This document shows positions 6,393-12,127 of a stretch of DNA of 12,127 bases, piece after piece. Position numbers and translations under genes: made by a program. This stretch comes from Baffinella frigidus (lineage: Eukaryota > Cryptophyceae > Cryptomonadales > Baffinellaceae). The DNA is taken from NCBI GenBank assembly GCA_026770585.1, contig MU647231.1:87843-99969 (forward strand), written 5' to 3'. The first letter of the stretch is position 1; every line of letters begins with the position of its first letter. The notes below the pieces were generated by a model. The model saw only the letters and a program-made list of their open reading frames with translations, made no database searches and was not told the origin of the DNA.

Positions 6393-6496
6393 TATCCCCT
6401 AAGTGCCCAGTAGGCTCATACGCCCTACCGTAGGACCCTGGGCCCAGCCTAGGACCTCAGGCCCCCAAATTTGGAGGCCTGGTCACTTAAGGGATT
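6393..6496 (+). mobile_element. Family B element, copy just 3' of DAP3
   Basis: Termini TATCCCCTAAGTGCCCA and TGGTCACTTAAGGGAT. The core GTAGGCTCATACGCCCTACC is identical to that of the copy at 2449, followed by GTAGGACCCTGGGCCCAGCC. The subterminal palindrome is CAGGCCCCCAAATTTGGAGG-CCTG (two mismatches), with a sequence unrelated to that of the first copy. It begins about 44 bp past the DAP3 stop, so it probably lies in the 3' UTR or just beyond it. Confidence 0.82.
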
Positions 6497-6539
6497 CAGC
6501 CAGGAGGCGCGGCGGCTGGCACGTAAGTGAGCGAGCGTC

Positions 6540-6731
6540 CTACCGCCCCCCCGCAGCGGCCGCGGCCCTGCGGATCTGCGCCGGCGTCTCCTGCATCATG
6601 TTCTCGACCGGGTGGTCCTGGAGCATGCCGTGGGTGCCGCCCGTGTCGCGGTAGAAGCGGCCGATCTTCTTCTTCTTCGGAGCGTTGACCTGCCCGAGGT
6701 TGAAGAGCTCGCTCCCCATCGCGCGCTCCAC
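6540..6731 (-). CDS. DAP3: DAP3 exon 5 with a lineage-specific C-terminal extension
   Basis: This exon encodes 63 residues and TAG. Only about the first ten (VERAMGSELF) align with the end of the family. The remainder includes a KKKK cluster, GRFYRDTGGTHGMLQDHPVE, NMMQETPAQIRR and an Ala-rich end. The acceptor is CCGGACAG before GTGGAG. A separate small gene here is an alternative, but the frame has no ATG at its 5' end and follows an acceptor directly. Confidence 0.75.
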   Translation of the reverse strand: MERAMGSELFNLGQVNAPKKKKIGRFYRDTGGTHGMLQDHPVENMMQETPAQIRRAAAAAGGR

Positions 6732-9700
6732 CTGTCCGGGGCGCGCACGCCACCCTCAGCCACGCTCACCTCGACACCCTCAGCCACGCTCACCTCGACA
6801 CCCTCAGCCACGCTCACCTCGGCCACGCTCCCAACGCGACACCCCGCCCCAGTCAATCTACGAAAGGGGCCCGAACAACCTTGAATCCTCACGTGGCGTT
6901 AGCGGGCTGGATACCCAGACATCGCGCAAGGGAATCTGAGGCACGGCGCACTTGGCGGTGCGTGCGCGCGAAACCTCCCCCCTTAAGTGGCGAGGCCGTC
7001 AAAGTTGACGGCCAAGAGGTCCTAGGCTGGGCCTGGGGCCCTACGGTAGGGCGTTCGCTCCTACTCGCCACTTGAGGGGCATCTGCCCCTCGCATTTGCA
7101 GCCCCCACCACTCATCGCAGGCGCACCCAGTAGAAACCGACATTCCCGGACCCCAGCCCAACCGTCATTATCCCACCCCAGCTCTCCGCGCACGGCAAGT
7201 GGCGGAGTGTGCTGGGCGCCAGAGGCCCGCGGTGGCGTGGCGACCGAGGGGGTGGCTGGAGCTGTAGCAGGGTGGCAGGGTGGCGGCAGGGTGGCAGTGT
7301 TGAAAGGTGGACAGGGGATGGGAGGGGGGAGCACCAGGGCCGGACGGCCAGCAGTGGTGAAGAGAAGGTAGTCGAGAAGCTCGTTCGAAACCTGCCGCTC
7401 ACCCCCAGGTCAGCCACCCCAGCATTCGTGCTCAACAGCCTCTCTACTCTCCGCGAGCAACGCTGCGAGACACGAGGGCTGGCTCGAGACAACGCGTGGT
7501 GCAGGCTCGCGCGAGAACAGACTGGGTTTCGCGGCACACGCCGCTGCGAAAAGGCTGTGCGCTGCATCCAGTAATGTGTGTGTGTGTTACCCAGCGAGCG
7601 AGAGCGCGCGAGAGAGAGAGCGCGCGAGCGAAAGAGAGAGAGCGAGAGAGCGAGCGAGCGAGAGCGAGAGCGAGCGAGCGAGAGAGAGACCTTCATCACA
7701 ACCAAAGTGCGTGGCGAGCCAGCAGCATGCCCGCACACAACTCCGCTCCGCAACCACGCCCAGGGTTGAACCGGACCGCGGCAGTGGGGCCTCGTCAGAA
7801 TCGAGGGTTAGTGGCCGCGTCAAAGGGGAGCGTGGCACCTCCGTGAAGAACTCGCCGACGTGGCGGACGTAGGAGAGGTAGGCCGCTAGCTCAAGGCGCG
7901 TGAAGCCCCGCACCTGCCGCCACCACGCCACCACCTCCTGTCAGCCTCCCAGGGGTTGAGGATCCAAGGGCCTACCTGGGACCTGTATCGAGCGTAAGGA
8001 AGATCGAGCGTAAGGAAGAGCGTAAGGAAGAGGAGATGGGTCGAGTATGGACCGCCAGGCCTGACGCCACACGGGGCGCGTGTCGCCGCGCGCAGCAAGA
8101 GGGTGTCGCCGCGCTGAGCAAGAGGGTGTCGCCGCGCGCAGCAAGAGGGTGTCGCCGCACGCAGCAAGAGGGTGTCGCCGCGCTCAGCAAGAGGGTGTCG
8201 CCGCGCTCAGCAAGAGGGGCGAGGAATCAGGCGCGTTGGTTGCCAACGGCTCCGACACAGAAGCTGGCAGTCAGCAGGTGGCACCCTACACCCTACACCC
8301 TACACCCTACACTATACACCCCTAGCTCTCTCTTTGAACTCTCCCATTCCGCAACCACTTAGCAGCGCAGACGCTTCTGGCACATGGTCCAACGCGACAG
8401 CACCTGCCTTCAGGCAGACACGAGGGTGGTGGAGGGAGGCAGATACAAGGGTGGAGGGGACAGGTCCCGCCTCCCCCCCTGGCTCCACACCACGGACGTG
8501 TGCGTCAAAACAATCAACCCCGGATTCCCCCCCACAGGACCTGCATGGGGTGCTTCTTGAAGGCAGGGAGCCTGTGGTTCTGGAAGAGGCCGGTGCGTGT
8601 CGCGGCGCCCACCACCACCCCGCGCTTCAGGTCGGCGTTGACGAACCGCGAGAACACCTCCGCCACCACCACCTGCCACCGCGCGACAATTCACCATCAC
8701 CTCCTCCACGAGATCCACCACCACCACCGCCGCCGCCGCCGCCGCCTCCTCCGCTCCATTCACCATCATCTCCTCCTCCTCTCCATGCACCGTCATAGGT
8801 CCTCTCGTCAGTCCCACGTGGCCTCCCGCGCGCCCCCTCACTCGCGTGCCCACTACCTCACGCTGGTTCCCGCCCGTCCTCCCAGGGTGGTTGGTGAGAC
8901 GCTGGCAAGCAGCTAGCGCAAGGTGGGTGCAGCGCGAGAAATCTTGGGCGGCAACACCCAGCTGCCCAAGAGGTGCTCCTGCTGGAATGGTGCGCGCGGG
9001 ACAGGCAGGTGCGCGTGCTTGCCCGCACAGGGTGCCAAGTCATTGTTTCTGCAGAATTGACGGTGTGAGGAATGGCAGGAAGACGCACCTGCGACGCGGG
9101 GATGAGGCCTGTGGAGTCATAGGTGGGGTACTTGGTGGTCCCGCAGAGGGCGTTGATCTCGTCGACGGCGATGAGCACCGGGAACTTGGTCTGGGTGCGG
9201 AGCGCGTCCATCACGGCCACCAGCGTGTTCACGGACAGCTCCTCCCTGCCGATCATGGGCATCTTGAGCAGCGCAGCGATGACCTCGGCCACAGGGCGCT
9301 TCTCGGGCTCGCCGCCTTCGGATTCTTCGGGTTGCGGCGCCACCACCTCGATCTCCTTGAGCTTCTCCTCGTTCGCGTGAAGGATTTGCTCCAGGATTTT
9401 CTGCGCGTAAGCCGGCTGCAGGATCGTGGGTAGGCCCTCCGCGGTCTCTCCCCGCTGGTAGAAGCCGTAGCCGATGCAGAGGTGCGAGGCCTCGGGAATG
9501 AATACCACGATCCAATCTCCGCGCGCGCGCGCCCAGTGCACCACGTGGTTCAGGATCATGCTCTTGCCGCTGCCGGGAGGTCCATCCAGAAGGAATCCCG
9601 ACGACCATATGGCCGGTTTCCCCGATTTCACGCCTTCGTGCGACATGGCGAGGAGGGCCGTTATAAGCTCAACGGACTGCTTGCGGATCAGCATGCCCGG

Positions 9701-10219
9701 CTTGTTCTTCAGGATCATGTCACACCACTTATCGTCATAGATCTTCTTGTGCTCATTTCGCGAGCCGAACATGATGCGGTGCATCAGCCCCCCCAGCCCC
9801 TCCGGCATGATCTCCTTCAGCGCTTCCTTGTGGAGCGGGTACACCTTCCCCGCGTCGGGGCGATGGTGCGTGCTGGGGTCCGCGTCAGCCATAGTAAACC
9901 CCCCCGGGCCCGCGACCGCCTCGGCATCTTCGGCCGGCGCCTCGGCCTGAGCGCTCAGCGCCCGCGACCCGCCCGGAACTCCCCGAGCAGCGAGGCGCTC
10001 AGGCACTCGAAGCACGAGCACTGACGAGGCCCTCCACACCGCACCGACGCTCCTATCGCGCCGCGCTGGCTTCCCCGCGACAACACCAAACGCTGCGCCA
10101 GCGTGAGCGGCGGGGCTGGCGAGGCCAGCTGGGGGGGAGCGGGACGCGGAGGCGAGCAACGTTCGGTGAAGTGCCGCGGCGCGCATCCCGAAGATCCCTG
10201 GGGCTGCCCTTGGAGCCAT
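6540..10219 (-). CDS. DAP3: DAP3 / mS29, mitochondrial small-subunit ribosomal GTPase, five exons
   Basis: A P-loop GTP-binding protein of the mitochondrial small ribosomal subunit (mS29; called death-associated protein 3 in animals). Proposed exons on the minus strand are 10219-9089, 8672-8541, 7913-7839, 7391-7335 and 6731-6540. All junctions are GT-AG and phase 0, giving 528 residues plus stop TAG. Family hallmarks are GPPGSGKS (213-220) and the Walker B strand FPVLIAVDEINAL (346-358). The later exons follow the order of conserved blocks in the family. The N-terminus is Arg/Ala/Ser-rich and poor in acid, as expected of a mitochondrial presequence. The family is usually about 400 residues; the excess is the N-terminal region and about 50 extra C-terminal residues. 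Exon 1 is near certain. Exons 2-5 were placed by eye from similarity and splice signals, so small boundary shifts are possible. Confidence 0.9.
6757..6821 (+). repeat. 24-bp tandem repeat in DAP3 intron 4
   Basis: About 2.7 copies of a 24-base unit beginning CAGCCACGCTCACCTCGACA and ending CCCT, near the 3' end of intron 4 in the transcript sense. No unique spacers. Confidence 0.85.
6978..7079 (-). mobile_element. Family B element inside DAP3 intron 4
   Basis: Termini CCCCTTAAGTGGCGAG and CTCGCCACTTGAGGGG. The subterminal hairpin is GGCCGTCAA-AG-TTGACGGCC, a perfect 9-bp stem. The core on the minus strand reads GCCCTACCGTAGGGCCCCAG. Both terminal repeats carry GTGGCGAG where the copy at 2449 has GTGACCAG, so the difference is matched across the arms. 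The element is in the same strand sense as the transcript and away from the splice sites. Confidence 0.82.
7335..7391 (-). CDS. DAP3: DAP3 exon 4
   Basis: This exon encodes 19 residues, VSNELLDYLLFTTAGRPAL. Joined to exon 5 the junction TTAGRPAL-VERAMG parallels the human C-terminal SNANPSLLERH (from memory), which supports both exons at once. The acceptor is AGCGGCAG before GTTTCG; the donor is GCCCTG before GTGCTC. Confidence 0.78.
7586..7690. repeat. GAGA/GAGC low-complexity tract in DAP3 intron 3
   Basis: A long purine run of GAGA, GCGA and GAGC units on the + strand, hence pyrimidine-rich (TCTC, GCTC) in the DAP3 transcript. Open frames through it (Arg/Glu/Ser or Leu/Ser-rich) are artefacts of low complexity. 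Confidence 0.9.
7839..7913 (-). CDS. DAP3: DAP3 exon 3
   Basis: This exon encodes 25 residues: VRGFTRLELAAYLSYVRHVG, then EFFTE. It corresponds to the family's segment in which an acidic residue-led helix precedes paired aromatics (human NPKEFESCIQYYLEN, from memory). The acceptor is GCGGCAG before GTGCGG; the donor is ACGGAG before GTGCCA. Confidence 0.8.
7988..8033 (+). repeat. Short GAGCGTAAGGAAGA repeats in DAP3 intron 2
   Basis: Three imperfect copies of GAGCGTAAGGAAGA with or without TC between them. Small tandem array, no coding meaning. Confidence 0.8.
8080..8217 (+). repeat. Six tandem copies of a 23-bp unit in DAP3 intron 2
   Basis: Units start GTGTCGCCGCGCGCAGCAAG and end AGG, beginning at 8080, 8103, 8126, 8149, 8172 and 8195. 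They vary only around the GCGC/GCTC/CACG part. The repeats are contiguous with no spacers, so this is a minisatellite and not a CRISPR array. Confidence 0.93.
8282..8320 (+). repeat. CCCTACA heptamer tract in DAP3 intron 2
   Basis: About four to five units of CCCTACA, ending in the variant ACTATACACC. The period of 7 and the CCCTA core match the CCCTAAA telomere-like repeats elsewhere in the window, with one base changed in every unit. The C-rich strand is again on +. Confidence 0.85.
8541..8672 (-). CDS. DAP3: DAP3 exon 2
   Basis: This exon encodes 44 residues (378-421), including EVFSRFVNADLKRGVVVGAA and TRTGLFQNHRLPAF. It matches the conserved DAP3 segment that in human reads GGAIVSALSQTGSLF (from memory), with identical spacing from Walker B. 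The acceptor is GGTGGCAG before GTGGTG; the donor is ATGCAG before GTCCTG. Confidence 0.85.
9089..10219 (-). CDS. DAP3: DAP3 exon 1: presequence, Walker A and Walker B
   Basis: This exon encodes 377 residues from the ATG at 10219. A second ATG (residue 12) precedes RAAALHRTLLASASRS, a plausible mitochondrial targeting helix, so translation could start at either. Conserved DAP3 segments follow: VYPLHKEALKEIMPE (127-141), GFLLDGPPGSGKSMILNHVV (208-227), DWIVVFIPEA (235-244) and LIAVDEINALCG (349-360). Residues 293-309 (VAPQPEESEGGEPEKRP) look like a charged insertion. The exon ends at GCGTCGCAG before GTGCGT; reading on past it gives sequence with no family resemblance. Confidence 0.92.
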
Positions 10220-10468
10220 TCCTGAGGTTGACTGATCGCGTCGCGAGGTTGGGAATTGGGAGGGAGGCGTTCCTTTCTTCGCCCGTCCCGTCGATCCCTG
10301 CCGTTGATCCCAGCGCCAGGGGCAGATCTGAAACTCGCACGCAAGCGGGCGTTGCCTCGGGTCGGTCGCTTGATCGATTTAGGTGATTCCGAAGCGAGCT
10401 GAATCCGAGAGGCTTACGTTGCTCGAGAGGGTCGCAAGCTCGGGGGGACGCCCACTCAGCAACGAGGG
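10220..10468. promoter_or_regulatory. Shared divergent promoter region of DAP3 and the CXC gene
   Basis: The two start codons point away from each other with 249 bp between them, so both promoters and both 5' UTRs must fit here unless upstream non-coding exons exist. No TATA box stands out. A stop (TGA at 10400-10402) in the CXC frame bounds its 5' end. Placement is inference from gene positions only. Confidence 0.5.
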
Positions 10469-12127
10469 ATGTCAGGAGGGAAGCGCGGCTGGGATGAGCA
10501 GGGTGGGCGCGAACAGGCGAAGCTCGTGCGGAGCGCGGCACCTCCGCCAGGTGGCGGCTACGCTGCTCCGCTGCTGATGGAGTTTCCAGGGGCCTCCTCA
10601 ACCGGTGGAGCAACCGGAGGAGCTGGGTCGGCCCAGCATTCCCCCGCCGTGGTTAGCGCCGCTCCAGCGTCAGGATTTGGGGGCCGCCGGCGGTCGCTCC
10701 CGGCGCTGACGATCCCACGGAACAATCTCGTTGAGGACAATCCAGACGCGCATGATTGGGGAGAGGGGGGGGGGAAGGGCAAGGAGAAAGGGTGCCGCTG
10801 CGGGCGCACCAAATGCTTGAAGCAGTACTGCCAGGTAAACCCTCAACCCTAAACCCTGATCCCTAAATCCTTAACCCTAAACCCTAAACCCTAAACACTA
10901 AACCCCAAACCCTGAAACCCCAAACCTCAAACCCTCAACCCCCAACCCTGCATCCCCAAACCCTAAAACCTGAACCCTGCATCCCCAAACCCTAAACCCT
11001 AAACCCCGGCGGCAGTGCTTCCGCAACGACACGCGGTGCGGGCCGGACTGCGTGTGCACGGACTGCCGCAACGACGGGGTGCACGAGGAGGAGCGGATCG
11101 ACGCGATCCGGCACATCAGGATGAACAACCCGGGGGCCTTCAAGGGCACGGCGCTCGAGCTCGAGGACCAGGAGGTTCGCACGCCGCGGGGTTCGCTGCG
11201 CACGGTGCGGGGGTGCCGCTGCAAGCGCTCGCGCTGTCACAAGAAGTACTGCGAGTGCTTCGGCGCGGGGCTGCGCTGCACCACCAACTGCGTGTGCTCC
11301 GACTGCGCCAACGGGAACGACAAGGGCGAGCTCGCCGACGTCGCGGCCATCCACCGCAAGTCGTCGGTCACGGACGACCACGGCAACCACCTCGCGCAGC
11401 TGCAGGCGCAGCATCAGGCGCAGCATCAGGCGCAGCAGGTGGCGCAGCAGCAGCAGCAGCTGGCGCATCAGCAGGCTCGGCAGCATCAGCAAGCTCAGCA
11501 GCAGGCACACCAGCAGGCGCAGCACGCCCAGCACGCCCAGCACGCCCAGCACGCCCAGCACGCCCAGCACGCTCACGCGCAGGCGCAGCAGGCGCAGCAG
11601 GCGCTGCAGGGGGGGATGCAGCCGCAGTACCTGCATCAGGTCGTGGCGCCGATGCAGGGGCACTACGGCGCGCCGCAGCACATTCAGGCGCATCAGGCGC
11701 ACCACATGGCGCAGGCGCACCAACAGCCACACCACCACCACCAACAAGCGCCGCCGCCGCACGAGCAGCACGGGGGCAATGTGCGTCTGCCGATGTTCCC
11801 GCACTTCGGGTCGTTGCCGATGGTGACGCACGTCGAGGCGGGCGCGGGCGCGTCTCCGCGGCACGCGCCAGTGGCGCCCTCCTCGCCGTCGTCAGCGAAC
11901 CGACCTCCTCGCCCCCCCACGCGCGCGTCCTCGCAGACGTCGATGCGCCAGGACTCGCTCCCGTCGCACTCGATGGCGGACCTGCACCGCGTGTTCCGCC
12001 ACGGGGACTCTTCCACGAGCCTCGACAGCAGGCAGCACCCGGAGCTGTCGCTCATGCACCAGCTCGAGGTGGGGCTCTCGCGCGATAACTCCATGTTCCA
12101 CCTCGACGGGGGGGGCGGGCACGGGGG
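10469..12127 (+). CDS. Tesmin/TSO1-like CXC (CRC) domain DNA-binding protein, 3' end outside
   Basis: Exon 1 is 10469-10834 and exon 2 starts at 11016, open to the window end (492 residues seen). The ATG is the first after an in-frame stop at 10400. Two CXC motifs have identical cysteine spacing (C-x-C-x4-C-x4-C-x-C-x6-C-x3-C-x-C-x2-C): residues 109-139 and 189-219. They are joined by a linker with the family mark NNPGAF (158-163). Tyr120 and Tyr200 occupy the KxYC positions that contact the DNA minor groove in LIN54. Family members (LIN54, TSO1, tesmin) bind CHR-like sites and act in DREAM/MuvB-type cell-cycle control. The N-terminus is Gly/Ala/Ser-rich. After CXC2 comes a long Gln/His/Ala tract with six QHA units (about 11519-11573), a His run, then a Pro/Ser-rich part. 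In most animal and plant members CXC lies further from the N-terminus; here it starts at residue 109. Family certain, orthology unknown. Confidence 0.93.
10835..11015 (+). repeat. Intron made of degenerate telomere-like repeats
   Basis: The intron starts GTAAACCCTCAACCCTAAAC right after the TACTGCCAG exon end and closes with CCCCGGCGGCAG before TGCTTCCGC. Removing it joins YCQ to CFRND and restores the first CXC motif exactly, in phase 0. Between the splice sites almost every base belongs to a CCCTAAA variant (CCCTGAA, CCCCAAA, CCCTCAA, CCCTGCA). Only about ten bases before the acceptor are unrelated. The donor GTAAAC itself looks like part of a repeat unit. Confidence 0.9.
11519..11573 (+). 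repeat. In-frame 9-bp tandem repeat (QHA units)
   Basis: CAGCACGCC repeated six times in register with the CXC protein frame, within a wider CAG-rich segment (about 11398-11610) coding Gln/His/Ala. Such tracts change length easily and often act as flexible or phase-separating regions. Confidence 0.9.

Noticed and set aside
7112-7934. Long Arg/Glu/Ser-rich and Leu/Ser-rich frames on both strands
   Set aside because: Generated by GAGA/GAGC low complexity in DAP3 intron 3; only the short segments at 7335-7391 and 7839-7913 look like protein family sequence.
8080-8217. Regular 23-bp repeats resembling a CRISPR array
   Set aside because: The units are contiguous with no unique spacers, and they lie in an intron of a eukaryotic gene; it is a minisatellite.
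8410-8853. Minus-strand frame with Glu, Ala and Val runs
   Set aside because: The runs come from trinucleotide repeats in intron 1; the true coding frame over 8541-8672 is a different one.
8858-9088. Continuation of the DAP3 exon 1 frame beyond 9089
   Set aside because: Family similarity stops exactly at a GT donor and resumes in exon 2; the continuation has no family resemblance.
9482-10024. 180-codon open frame (+) antisense to DAP3 exon 1
   Set aside because: It is the antisense shadow of a well-supported exon in GC-rich sequence.
10992-11864. 290-codon minus-strand open frame opposite the CXC gene
   Set aside because: A Leu/Arg/Val-rich shadow of the CAG-rich coding strand.
1-12127. 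tRNA, rRNA or self-splicing intron signals
   Set aside because: No cloverleaf T-loop box, rRNA-like block or group I/II core was visible by eye on either strand; a covariance-model search would be needed to exclude them fully.

Overview
This window looks like nuclear DNA of a unicellular eukaryote, most likely an alga. It has spliced genes with GT-AG introns and GC-rich exons. Eukaryotic-only families are present: a mitochondrial ribosomal protein, a CXC/TSO1-type DNA-binding protein and an ALY/REF-like mRNA export factor. The telomere-like repeats are of the plant type (CCCTAAA on the + strand), which is typical of green algae and dinoflagellates. I cannot name the species. The left edge is a 63-base G run and the right edge is also G-rich, so the window may be a whole contig that ends in homopolymers.

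Layout. (1) Positions 1-297 hold the C-terminal end of an RGG-rich protein with an ALYREF-type UAP56-binding motif and a charged tail (+). (2) Positions 298-6539 are a repeat island with no convincing gene. It holds at least two families of about 100-120 bp palindromic, MITE-like elements. Family A has TACAGGGGTACC termini and family B has TATCCCTTAAGTG termini. It also holds three smaller dispersed repeat families, an exact 170-bp tandem duplication and tracts of telomere-like repeats. (3) Positions 6540-10219 (-) are a five-exon DAP3/mS29 gene for the GTP-binding protein of the mitochondrial small ribosomal subunit. I assembled it from protein similarity across four introns, all in phase 0. 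(4) Positions 10220-10468 are a short divergent promoter region. (5) Positions 10469-12127 (+) are a two-exon tesmin/TSO1-like CXC gene, open to the window end.

The ALY-like gene and DAP3 converge on the repeat island; DAP3 and the CXC gene diverge from a shared intergenic region of 249 bp. The three genes belong to separate basic processes (mRNA export, mitochondrial translation, transcription control), and nothing suggests a functional cluster.

Two observations stand out. The 181-bp intron that splits the first CXC motif is made almost wholly of degenerate telomere repeats. In the palindromic elements, the two hairpin arms carry matching changes that differ from copy to copy. This implies arm-to-arm correction or a replication mode that copies one arm from the other.
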